From contig NZ_FNHW01000001.1 in assembly GCF_900103485.1 (NCBI RefSeq), positions 2,315,057 to 2,379,056 on the forward strand: a stretch of DNA of 64,000 bases, written 5' to 3'. Shown piece by piece: positions 51,830 to 59,482 of this stretch (the stretch's first letter is position 1; each line of letters opens with the position of its first letter). The notes beneath the pieces were generated by a model, which worked only from the letters and a program-made list of their open reading frames with translations, was not told where the DNA came from and did no database searches. A program made the position numbers and the translations under genes. Source of the stretch: Fictibacillus solisalsi. Lineage in GTDB: Bacteria > Bacillota > Bacilli > Bacillales > Fictibacillaceae.

Positions 51830-52082
51830 ACTTATTGATTCTGGTAATTTTTTCAGACAAAAAAAAGGCAAGCATAGCAATTAATAACGTTCCGATGAAA
51901 AAAGAAATCCGGCCAAACACTTGATAACCCACGGTTTTGCCCTGGTCCATGATTTCCGGTGAGTAACCCGCCGTTAGAAAAAGGCCGGATACCAGCTGTT
52001 TGTTTTTGTTTGAGTAAAACAAAAACCAGCTGCCTTTTAACAGACAGCTGGTCATCCTCTTATTTTTCCGTATTCCTGTCAT
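51828..52082 (-). CDS. Uncertain small membrane protein frame, possibly truncated
   Basis: The open frame codes for a C-terminal membrane segment (GRISFFIGTLLIAMLAFFLSEKI) preceded by a polar stretch with QLVSGLFLTAGYSPEIMDQG, which resembles small DUF3784-like proteins lacking their first segment. The beginning of the frame runs through the terminator of the upstream gene, and no convincing binding site is present; the only internal ATG is at 51950. It may be a remnant. Confidence 0.3.
   Translation of the reverse strand: MTGIRKNKRMTSCLLKGSWFLFYSNKNKQLVSGLFLTAGYSPEIMDQGKTVGYQVFGRISFFIGTLLIAMLAFFLSEKITRINK
52025..52052 (-). terminator. Terminator of the lamin-tail protein gene
   Basis: ACCAGCTG and CAGCTGGT form an 8-bp stem; the minus strand continues TTTTTGTTTT. 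Confidence 0.75.
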
Positions 52083-53982
52083 CCTTCATTAAGGTTTTCA
52101 TATCAATCTTAAGCATCCGGTCTCTTGGATAAGAACCTGTATACCGATATTTGTTAGCGCCGGATTCAAAAGACACATACAGATCACTTTTTACGAGTAC
52201 AGCTCCCTCTTTCATAGGAATGGCCGTAATACTCTTAACCGGCTTTGCATTTTCCCCGTCAAGGAACCAAAGAGGCACTTCTTTCCCCCCAATGGTTACA
52301 TATTCATGCGGTTCTTCTTTCATCGGATCATTATATCGATACAGAACACTGTCATTCGCCCGACCGTAAGACGTTACCAGAGAAATTCCCTTCTTCTGGA
52401 CGATTGCTCCCTGTACCTTTCCAATAGTGGAAAAAACATAGTCTGGTTTTGCGGGCTCATTGCCTGCAGGATCCCACTGCTCGCGAGTCAGCATATCGTT
52501 ATTCGGTCTTAGCTGGTATCCTACCATCCACGCATACTGCATTTCACCGGCCCGGTTTACGAGATGATGAGAAGGATCGGTAGGATAGGCATTTGGCTCA
52601 TAAAACTCACCGACCCACAGAACTTTTTTGTCATCATCATAAACATCATAAGCCGCCTCTACGGGTACCGGGATCTCGTTTGTGAACGTAAGCTCATCAT
52701 TATTTTCTGCGGAGACAATGTCGTTAACATCCAATGTAAATAGGGATTCTTCGGAGGATATCCATACATGGTCCATACTTACGGTAACACCCCCTGCGTG
52801 TCCGGTGTAAGGTGTCCCATCCTGATTGTACAGCACCAATGATTTTACTAGTTTTTCAGTTGTGGCATCTACCACACAAAGTGTCCCTGGTCGGCCATCA
52901 TCCAAATAATTGATGGTAAACAACCAGTTCTTTTTCTTATAATAACCAATTCCTTGAGGAACGAGGTCTTCTGCCAGTCCGGGGATAACAGGGCCATCCT
53001 TGGATATATCCCATAGTGTTTGATACGCGGGATTTCTGTCGTTTGATGATCTTTCGGTTTGCGTGATCAGCTGATGATCGGGCTGAACGCGCAATACGGG
53101 AGATTTCGGTGATTCATTTCCCGAAGTATCTTCAGCCGTGATCTGGAGATCATAATTGAGATGGCCAATCAGTGCAGACATGCGGAATGAATTTTTTGAC
53201 GGATCAACCGAATATTCGAGAGTGCCGTTTTTGTAGATGTTATAACGATAGAGGTCCGTTTCTCTATTGGGATTCCAGGTTAAATTGATTTCACCGTTTC
53301 CTGCCTGTGCCTGAATACCTGCTGGAACAGCTGGTGCCGCATCATCCAGTTTTGGTCTTGCCGGGCTTTGCCCTGATACCACCCAGCCAGGTGTAGGCGA
53401 TTGGCTTCCTGCCAAGGTTTTCATCGTAGTGCTGCTGTCTGTCGGAAAGCCGAACGTAATGGACTTGTTTGCACTTACCTGGCTTCCGGTATACTTCGCT
53501 TTTACGATCTCTTTTCCACCCGGATCGTAAACGGAAACCGTCTGGTTGTTACTGTTTACCAGACCGCCCACATTTTCAATTGGTTGTATATGATCTTGTT
53601 GTATGTATTTACTTGAATATGAGGAAAAGTAAAGGTGGTTAAATCCTTCCAATGTCATAGACTGGACTTCCTGCCTTCTTGGCCAAAACAGGACGGTATC
53701 CCACGGAGCGATTTTAATCGGATTCTCGATTGCCGCATTCCAGTTGCTGGACGCAATATGATAGCCTTGAAGATTGATCTCCTGATCGCTGTTATTATAG
53801 ATTTCAATGTACTCGAACGCATCAAATCCTGCATAATTGTCCGTGTCCGGAACGACCTCTGTGATCAGCAAACGGGGAATCGCACTTTCAGCCGCTGCCG
53901 GTTTAATCGTGTTTAATCTTAAATCCGTACCCAAACCTATAGCACATGCCATCATACCAATCAGCCACTTCCTGCCTCTCAT
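52060..53982 (-). CDS. Exported protein with lamin-tail domain, FN3 domain and C-terminal propeller-like region
   Basis: The 640-residue protein has a signal peptide (RGRKWLIGMMACAIG... ending PAAAES). A lamin-tail-type beta domain follows (LLITEVVPDT, FEYIEIYNNSDQEINLQGYHI, about 38-190), then a fibronectin III domain (VPAGIQAQAGNGEINLTW to LQITAEDTSGNESP, about 215-300), then about 330 residues of beta-rich repeats (for example GTLCVVDATTEKLVKSLVL, KVLWVGEFYEPNAYP). No catalytic motif or wall-anchor signal is recognised. ATG 53982 follows AGGAGG. A long hairpin with T-run lies in its leader. Confidence 0.72.
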   Translation of the reverse strand: MRGRKWLIGMMACAIGLGTDLRLNTIKPAAAESAIPRLLITEVVPDTDNYAGFDAFEYIEIYNNSDQEINLQGYHIASSNWNAAIENPIKIAPWDTVLFWPRRQEVQSMTLEGFNHLYFSSYSSKYIQQDHIQPIENVGGLVNSNNQTVSVYDPGGKEIVKAKYTGSQVSANKSITFGFPTDSSTTMKTLAGSQSPTPGWVVSGQSPARPKLDDAAPAVPAGIQAQAGNGEINLTWNPNRETDLYRYNIYKNGTLEYSVDPSKNSFRMSALIGHLNYDLQITAEDTSGNESPKSPVLRVQPDHQLITQTERSSNDRNPAYQTLWDISKDGPVIPGLAEDLVPQGIGYYKKKNWLFTINYLDDGRPGTLCVVDATTEKLVKSLVLYNQDGTPYTGHAGGVTVSMDHVWISSEESLFTLDVNDIVSAENNDELTFTNEIPVPVEAAYDVYDDDKKVLWVGEFYEPNAYPTDPSHHLVNRAGEMQYAWMVGYQLRPNNDMLTREQWDPAGNEPAKPDYVFSTIGKVQGAIVQKKGISLVTSYGRANDSVLYRYNDPMKEEPHEYVTIGGKEVPLWFLDGENAKPVKSITAIPMKEGAVLVKSDLYVSFESGANKYRYTGSYPRDRMLKIDMKTLMKDDRNTEK

Positions 53983-54035
53983 TCCTTTTCCTCCTCGAAA
54001 TTTTTTCCCACCAGATAACCACCTCCGACCACACG

Positions 54036-54096
54036 AAAAACCCCATGACCAAATGGTGTGCTGCTCATTTTGCAGTACACATCTGTTCACAGGGTT
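54036..54096 (-). promoter_or_regulatory. Long terminator-like hairpin upstream of the lamin-tail gene
   Basis: On the minus strand AACCCTGTGAACAGATG (54080-54096) pairs with CATTTGGTCATGGGGTT (54039-54055), with one mismatch and several G-T pairs. An inner TGTACTGC/GCAGCACA stem extends it to about 25 bp. TTTTT follows, about 55 bases before the start. The same frame is open upstream to 54153, through the hairpin. Confidence 0.6.
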
Positions 54097-54223
54097 CTCC
54101 CATATCTCTACCCATACGGATATTAAACTCGTTATCTGATTATTCATAATCATACCTAGATGTTAAACGTTTTACAATAGAAAATTGTTTAAGCCTATGA
54201 TTTAAATGCCCTCGAAAATTACG

Positions 54224-54252
54224 TTGACAGACTTATTTGAATATTGTATAAA
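54224..54252 (+). promoter_or_regulatory. SigA promoter of the MFS-TIM-barrel operon
   Basis: TTGACA (54224-54229) and TATAAA (54247-54252) lie 17 bases apart. The leader to the ATG is about 143 bases. Confidence 0.85.
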
Positions 54253-54282
54253 TGATTTAGCAATCCAAAAAATTTAATGTAG

Positions 54283-54356
54283 CTTTATGGCCGGAGATGA
54301 AGAGAAGCCATAGTCATTAAAAACATGGTACATGTTTTTTTGGCTATGGCTTTTAT
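54283..54356 (+). promoter_or_regulatory. Antitermination-type leader of the MFS gene
   Basis: The motif GAGATGAAGAGAA (54294-54306) runs into an intrinsic terminator: AAGCCATAG (54305-54313) with CTATGGCTT (54344-54352), inner AAAAACATG with CATGTTTTT (54319-54339), then TTATTTG. TATGGC (54286-54291) can pair with GCCATA of the terminator arm, an alternative structure. The same 13-nt motif precedes the terminator at 56554, and glpP is 3 kb downstream, so GlpP is the likely antiterminator. Confidence 0.65.
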
Positions 54357-54400
54357 TTGTTCTTTTCCATAATGTTACACAGAAAAAGGGGGAAAAAGTA

Positions 54401-55765
54401 ATGAGCTTTGAGCATTTGGATTCTCCAAAACTAAAGCGCTTTCAAAGGAAGGTCACCCTGCTGTCGGCTGCCGGTACGTTTCTTGATGGTTTTGACTTAA
54501 CCGTCATTGCCGTAGCCATGCCGCTCATTTTAAGCCAGTGGGAAATCACTCCTGGTCTTCAGGGGCTAATTACTTCGTCTGCAGTCATTGGCTCGTTAAT
54601 CGGTGCTTTATGGCTCGGAAATTTAACAGACAAATACGGAAGAAAAGCGATGTATGTGGTTGATTTGGTCGCATTTGTCGTCTTTGCTGCCTTAACTGCT
54701 TTCGCACAAGCCCCGTGGCAGCTCATTCTGTTCCGCTTCTTACTTGGGATTGGTATCGGAGCTGACTATCCGATCTCTGCCACCCTTGTGTCTGAATTCA
54801 GTTCCACCAAAAGCCGCGGCAAACATAGTACTTCACTTGGTGCCATGTGGTTCGTCGGAGCGGTAACCGCCTACCTTATCGGAATGCTGATGCTTCCTCT
54901 TGGTCCGAGTGCGTGGAGATACATGCTGCTGGTCGGTGCTGTATTTGCTCTTATTGTTTTCTTTTTCAGGGTTACACTCCCCGAGTCACCGAGATGGCTT
55001 GCCTCAAGAGGACGTGAAAAAGAAGCGGAAGAAATCATGCTGAAGATCACAGGGCAAAAAGTTATCATCAAGCCGGATGCAGCACCAAAGCAAAAGGTCG
55101 GAGCTCTTTTTTCAAAATCTCTTTTCAGACGAACGTTCTTCGTTTGCGGTTTCTGGTTCTGTTATGCGGTCGCGTACTATGGAATTTCCATGTATACACC
55201 AACGATCTTAAAACCGTTTACCAATGGTTCACAAATGATGGTATATACAGGTTCCCTGACGGTGAGTGTACTGGGCTTGCTTGGAGCCATTGTCGGATTG
55301 AATCTGGTTGAAAGAATCGGCAGACGGCCGCTTATTATTACATCATTTACGGGATTATCCATCGCGTTAATCATTCTCGCATTAAATCCCCATCCTACCA
55401 TGGCCTTTTTAGTTATTCTTTTTAGTTTAGCTGTTCTGTTTGCCAATATGGGTGGAGGCATCCTGAACTTTGTCTACCCGACGGAACTGTTCCCAACCAG
55501 TATCCGGGCAAGTGCTTCAGGTCTGGCTACCGGGGTAAGCCGTATCGGTTCCATTCTCGGAATCCTTGTATTTCCGAATCTTGTCGCCGCATGGGGAAAT
55601 TCCAAAGCACTTTGGTTCTTCGCGGTAATCAGCATGGCCGGCCTGCTTGTTTCTGTATTGTTGGCCCCGGAAACAAAAGGCAAAAACCTGGAGGAGCTCA
55701 ACAACGAATTAAACGTAAGTCCAGGAACAACATTGAAAGGAGAGAATCATGGAGAAATGGCTTAA
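54401..55765 (+). CDS. MFS transporter, metabolite:H+ symporter type
   Basis: The 454-residue transporter has twelve hydrophobic segments and sugar/metabolite-porter motifs: GTFLDGFDLTVIAVAMPLI near the start, GNLTDKYGRKAMY between segments 2 and 3, and LPESPRWLASRGRE after segment 6. ATG 54401 follows GGGGGAAAAAGTA; the in-frame start upstream lies inside the terminator hairpin. It overlaps the next gene by 17 bases. Substrate unknown; control by a GlpP-type leader suggests a glycerol-phosphate-linked compound. Confidence 0.85.
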   Translation: MSFEHLDSPKLKRFQRKVTLLSAAGTFLDGFDLTVIAVAMPLILSQWEITPGLQGLITSSAVIGSLIGALWLGNLTDKYGRKAMYVVDLVAFVVFAALTAFAQAPWQLILFRFLLGIGIGADYPISATLVSEFSSTKSRGKHSTSLGAMWFVGAVTAYLIGMLMLPLGPSAWRYMLLVGAVFALIVFFFRVTLPESPRWLASRGREKEAEEIMLKITGQKVIIKPDAAPKQKVGALFSKSLFRRTFFVCGFWFCYAVAYYGISMYTPTILKPFTNGSQMMVYTGSLTVSVLGLLGAIVGLNLVERIGRRPLIITSFTGLSIALIILALNPHPTMAFLVILFSLAVLFANMGGGILNFVYPTELFPTSIRASASGLATGVSRIGSILGILVFPNLVAAWGNSKALWFFAVISMAGLLVSVLLAPETKGKNLEELNNELNVSPGTTLKGENHGEMA

Positions 55766-56525
55766 CAGCTGGTCACTTGGATTGGATGCTGGTTTGAGTG
55801 ACTTTGAACGTCTAAAAGAAGCCAGGTTCACAGGCATTGAAGTCCTGGCAGAACAGAGGAAAGCAGCAGACTATCTGGAATTTGCGCATCGATCCGGTTT
55901 CAACGTGGGACTGCACCTCCCCTTTCATGATCTGAATTTGGCTACTCCCGATTCAGTAGTCTATGAACGTACATTTTCTATTTTAACGGATTGGATCAAA
56001 AGGCTCGCTGACTACGGAGGGACACATGCTACCTTTCATGGCGGATATGCCTGGTTTTCTGAAGAAAAGCATGAATGCTTAGAAAGGGTGGCGGAACGGA
56101 TCCTGCGGCTGGATGAGGTAGCAAAACCGTATGGAATTGACCTTCTGCTGGAGAATTTGATCCCCGATCATTTGAACTATTGTCATCAGGTTGCTTCCAG
56201 CCTGGATGAATGGGTTGATCTCATAAAAAACACACAGGTCAAGGCTTGCCTGGATACAGGCCATCTGAATCTTATGGGCAATGAATTGAAAGAAGCGGTC
56301 GACCGGCTCGGCGCCTGTCTTGGGGCTCTCCACCTATCAGAGAATGATGGAAAAACAGACCTTCATTTACTCCCGGGTGACGGCAACCAATTTACAAAAA
56401 ACGCAGGGGAGCATTTAACCAACTGCCAATTTAGCGGGCCGATAATCTATGAAATCAACCCATACAAATACTCGCTTCAGCAAATCATTGATCATCAGTC
56501 AAACACCAAGTCAGTCTTGACGTAA
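55749..56525 (+). CDS. Sugar phosphate isomerase/epimerase-like TIM-barrel protein
   Basis: This 258-residue protein has the xylose-isomerase-like (AP endonuclease 2) barrel. Metal-ligand stretches include GLHLPFHDLNLATPD, HATFHGGYAWF, LLLENLIPDH, ACLDTGHLNLMG, ALHLSENDGKTDLHLLPGDG and YEINPY. The MFS end overlaps it by 17 bases, and AAAGGAGAG precedes its ATG, so the two are co-expressed. Its substrate could be a sugar or polyol imported by the MFS protein. Confidence 0.83.
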   Translation: MEKWLNSWSLGLDAGLSDFERLKEARFTGIEVLAEQRKAADYLEFAHRSGFNVGLHLPFHDLNLATPDSVVYERTFSILTDWIKRLADYGGTHATFHGGYAWFSEEKHECLERVAERILRLDEVAKPYGIDLLLENLIPDHLNYCHQVASSLDEWVDLIKNTQVKACLDTGHLNLMGNELKEAVDRLGACLGALHLSENDGKTDLHLLPGDGNQFTKNAGEHLTNCQFSGPIIYEINPYKYSLQQIIDHQSNTKSVLT

Positions 56526-56542
56526 TACACTATCGCAGGGAA

Positions 56543-56608
56543 GAGATGAAGAGAACCCCCAGCTATTTTGCCTTTACTCAATAGGAGGCTTCTTTAGCTG
56601 GGGGTTTT
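56543..56608 (+). promoter_or_regulatory. Second antitermination-type leader, before the HAD gene
   Basis: GAGATGAAGAGAA (56543-56555) overlaps the start of a terminator: AACCCCCAGCTA (56554-56565) with TAGCTGGGGGTT (56595-56606), 12 perfect pairs, followed by TTTT. No good promoter is seen between the TIM-barrel gene and this hairpin, so it separates the operon from the HAD gene and probably needs antitermination. Confidence 0.65.
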
Positions 56609-56642
56609 GCATCATTAGCTCATACGTATCGGAGGTATCACA

Positions 56643-57431
56643 ATGGCAAAAGGTTTTATATTGGATTTGGATGGGACCGTCTATGTGGAGGAAAAAATCC
56701 TGGAGGGTGTTAAGGAATCCATCGACTATTTACGGCAGTGCGGTCACAAGGTGGTCTTCTTTACCAATAAATCCATAGCCACACGGAAAGATTATGTAAA
56801 AAAACTTCGGGGATTGGGAATTGATGCATCCATTGAAGATGTCATTAATTCGAATTACATTACAGCTATGTTCTTAAAACAAAAAATGGCACCGGAAGAA
56901 GCTGTGTACGTGATTGGAGAGGCTGCTTTATTCGAGGAACTGCAAAATGAAGGAATCCGGTTGACCGCTGTTCCGCGCGAGGCCAACTATGTGGTTTTGG
57001 GATGGGACCGGCAATTTAATTACCGCAAGCTGAATGATGCCTACCAGGCATGGGCTGCCAATAACGCGATGATTATCGCCACAAATCCTGACCGGACGTG
57101 TCCGATGATGGACGGACAGCTTCCTGATTGCGGGTCCATCATTGGTGCTTTTGAAGGAACAACCGGTCAGCCTGTTGACTATATTATGGGAAAACCCTCC
57201 AAACTTGCAGCCGATATTGTGATCAGAGAAATCTTAAAGTTGTCACCCGAAGATTGCTATATTGTCGGAGACCGTCTGGAAACGGATATACGAATGGGCA
57301 TTGACCATGGCATTCAGACAGTGCTGGTCATGTCAGGCATCACCACGGAAGAGATGGTCAAAACCTCCATTCATAAGCCTTCTTATGTACTTCCAAGCAT
57401 GAAAGACATCCATCAATTACAAATCAGTTAA
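56643..57431 (+). CDS. HAD-superfamily IIA phosphatase (NagD/AraL-like)
   Basis: The 262-residue enzyme has the HAD motifs: nucleophile and acid Asp in LDLDGTVY (about 7-14), motif II FFTNKS (about 39-44), motif III Lys in MGKPSK and motif IV GDRLETDI (about 206-213). The NagD-type cap lies between motifs II and III. Family members dephosphorylate small sugar phosphates or glycerol phosphates. Placed behind a leader with the putative GlpP motif and convergent with glpP, it may dephosphorylate glycerol-3-phosphate or a product of the MFS-TIM-barrel route; that is inference. Confidence 0.87.
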   Translation: MAKGFILDLDGTVYVEEKILEGVKESIDYLRQCGHKVVFFTNKSIATRKDYVKKLRGLGIDASIEDVINSNYITAMFLKQKMAPEEAVYVIGEAALFEELQNEGIRLTAVPREANYVVLGWDRQFNYRKLNDAYQAWAANNAMIIATNPDRTCPMMDGQLPDCGSIIGAFEGTTGQPVDYIMGKPSKLAADIVIREILKLSPEDCYIVGDRLETDIRMGIDHGIQTVLVMSGITTEEMVKTSIHKPSYVLPSMKDIHQLQIS

Positions 57432-57455
57432 AAAGGGGAACCCGGTTCCCCTTTT
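57431..57455. terminator. Bidirectional terminator
   Basis: AAAAGGGGAACC and GGTTCCCCTTTT form a 12-bp stem between the convergent HAD and glpP genes. Confidence 0.85.
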
Positions 57456-58019
57456 TTATATATCAAAGTTCCAAAGCCCAGGATCCCCGGTGGACATGGC
57501 AAGCGCCCCTGCTTCCAGTCCTTTAACAATATCCTCCTTGGAGCTTATGAGGCCACCTGCAATGATGGGCAGGTTGATCCGATGGGTGAGGTGATCAATA
57601 ATATTAGGCATCAGCCCGGGCAAGACTTCAATGGCATCCGGGGCAAACGTCTCACAAATGCTGATTCCCTTTTTTAAGGCCGTATGGTCGATAAGAAACA
57701 TACGTTGAATAACCATTAATTTCTCTTCCTTTGCAAATTTAATCAAGGAACTTTTTGTGGTAATAATGCCTGCGGGCTTCCACTTTTTAGCGATATACTT
57801 AATGGCGCTTTTCGTATTGGACAGGCCTTCAATAAAATCAATATGTATGAAAACACTTTTCTGAGCACATTTCAACCGGTGCAGGTGCTCTGTCATGTTC
57901 AATAGATTACCGGTTAACAGAAAAACGATATTGGATGTGCTGTTTATCGCTTTCTCAATATCGTCCTCTTCTTTTACAGACGCGATCACTTGTGACTGAA
58001 CAAGGTCAACAATATTCAT
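57456..58019 (-). CDS. glpP: Glycerol uptake operon antiterminator GlpP
   Basis: The 187-residue protein matches GlpP: HIDFIEGLSNTKSAIKYI, GIITTKSSLIKFAKEE, RMFLIDHTALKKGI, EVLPGLMPNII and LPIIAGGLISSKEDIV, with the glycerol-3-phosphate site expected in the last two stretches. In B. subtilis GlpP with glycerol-3-phosphate binds glp leader mRNAs and prevents termination. It stands alone here, without glpF, glpK or glpD, convergent to genes with terminator-bearing leaders, the likely local targets. AAGGAG lies 11 bases before the ATG. Confidence 0.93.
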   Translation of the reverse strand: MNIVDLVQSQVIASVKEEDDIEKAINSTSNIVFLLTGNLLNMTEHLHRLKCAQKSVFIHIDFIEGLSNTKSAIKYIAKKWKPAGIITTKSSLIKFAKEEKLMVIQRMFLIDHTALKKGISICETFAPDAIEVLPGLMPNIIDHLTHRINLPIIAGGLISSKEDIVKGLEAGALAMSTGDPGLWNFDI

Positions 58020-58117
58020 GTGAAGTGCAGCTCCTTATGCAAGTTTTAGGTACATTTACGAGGTATTCGATAGGACCATACCTTTTTCCTTGTTTTTAGA
58101 AGCACTCCTAAAGTAAC

Positions 58118-58151
58118 AAAAGAAGTGCCGGGGGAAGCCGGCACTTCTTTT
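58118..58151. terminator. Bidirectional terminator
   Basis: AAAAGAAGTGCCGG and CCGGCACTTCTTTT form a 14-bp stem downstream of the exported coiled-coil gene. Confidence 0.85.
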
Positions 58152-58213
58152 ATTGCTCGATTAACAGTTCGGATAAACAAAGGAGAGGCTGTTGCCTGTC
58201 TCCTGTTATATCA

Positions 58214-58702
58214 TTAACGTTCCGGCGAAGTCGGGGGAGCTGGAATGGATGAATTGGTTTCCCGAATGAGCTGGTCAACGGTTGCTTTTGCATCTGAATC
58301 AATCTCCAACTTGGCGTCCGATACCTCTTTGGTTACCTTTTCCTGGATACTCGATTTTGCTAGAGCGGTATTTTCGTTGGTCGCAGCCGTAATGGCCTTT
58401 TTGTATTCCTCGGCATAGCTGTTGATTTGTGCATTGCCATCCGCCACCGTTTTACTGTACGCATTGCCTACTTCCGTCTTTCCTCTCTGATATTCGCTTT
58501 TCACGTGGGCGTTCACTTCATCTTCCTTCTTTTCGGCGTTATCTGCCACTTGATACCCTGCCCATGCCGCCACTTTCCCAATCAGCGGGGCTACCCCCGC
58601 CTTTACATGATCCACAAAGCTGTCAGAGGCCGCTCCTGCAAACAAAGCCCCAGTTACCGTGAGTCCGATAACTGCTGCTGCTGCTTTCTTTTTGACTGAC
58701 AT
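58214..58702 (-). CDS. Exported coiled-coil protein A
   Basis: A 162-residue protein with a signal-type N-terminus (VKKKAAAAVIGLTVTGALFAG, about 3-23), a short hydrophobic stretch VAPLIGKVAAWAGYQVA, then a long Glu-Lys-Ala rich helix (about 55-150) and a Pro-rich end. AAGGAG precedes the ATG. It lies 71 bases after a second exported coiled-coil gene of similar layout. Function unknown. Confidence 0.68.
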   Translation of the reverse strand: MSVKKKAAAAVIGLTVTGALFAGAASDSFVDHVKAGVAPLIGKVAAWAGYQVADNAEKKEDEVNAHVKSEYQRGKTEVGNAYSKTVADGNAQINSYAEEYKKAITAATNENTALAKSSIQEKVTKEVSDAKLEIDSDAKATVDQLIRETNSSIPAPPTSPER

Positions 58703-58773
58703 TTCTAGATTCTCCTTCCGGCTTCCGCCACGTCGATGTATAGAAAAAGTACATCTGTACTCTATTCCTGTAT

Positions 58774-59271
58774 TTATTGGCCGCTTTTCTGTATTTGTCC
58801 GGCGGCCACTGCATCTGCAGCTTGATCGATTTGCTTTTGTGCTTCTTCTATTTTTTCATTGGTGGATTGCCTAATTGCCTGCTTCGCTTTTGCTTCACTT
58901 CGTATTCTTTTTCTTTTAATAGATTGCTTTTTTTGTTCCTCATATTTCTTTACTTCTTTTTTGTAGCGCTCAAGCTCCAAATTTGCATAGGCAGACATCT
59001 CTTGATTCATCGCTATCGATTCATTTTGTACCGTTTGTTGCACGTCTGTGGAAGATTCTTCAATCACTTGTTTCATTTCGGGTTGCAGCCGGGCCAAAAG
59101 TTGACCGAGAATTTGCTGGGACTGATTGGAAAGGTAATCTTTTATGCTACTACTCTCGGCATAGGCGAATGTTCCGCATCCCGAGAGAATGAGAAATGAA
59201 AGAATAATAAGGAGTCTTGTTTTCAACGTTCTTTGCCGTTCTTTTCTCCGCTTTTCTTTTAAGCTTTCCAA
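58774..59271 (-). CDS. Exported coiled-coil lipoprotein-like protein B
   Basis: The 165-residue protein has a basic start, a hydrophobic segment and a lipobox-like LILSGC (about 27-32), then a long helix rich in Gln, Glu and Lys (about 45-160). TTG 59271 is chosen because GAGGAGG lies seven bases upstream. It is first of a two-gene set with protein A; both would sit outside the membrane as elongated helices. Family not recognised. Confidence 0.65.
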   Translation of the reverse strand: MESLKEKRRKERQRTLKTRLLIILSFLILSGCGTFAYAESSSIKDYLSNQSQQILGQLLARLQPEMKQVIEESSTDVQQTVQNESIAMNQEMSAYANLELERYKKEVKKYEEQKKQSIKRKRIRSEAKAKQAIRQSTNEKIEEAQKQIDQAADAVAAGQIQKSGQ

Positions 59272-59436
59272 AAGGCTTCCTCCTCTACACCAAAACAAAT
59301 GGGACTTTTTACACATCACCACAAGTAATTTATCACAGTCGCAATACTCTTTTCTAGTATTTATTACCTATAAAAATGAAAAAATTTATAAATTTGCATA
59401 ATTATGTATGTAAGCTTATAAGTACCCAACAGTAAA

Positions 59437-59471
59437 GAAACAGAACAGCCACCTATCGGCTGTTCTGTTTC
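59437..59471 (-). terminator. Terminator of the glycoside-hydrolase-like lipoprotein gene
   Basis: GAAACAGAACAGCC and GGCTGTTCTGTTTC form a 14-bp perfect stem just after the gene's stop. Confidence 0.8.
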
Positions 59472-59482
59472 ACAGTAAGTTT

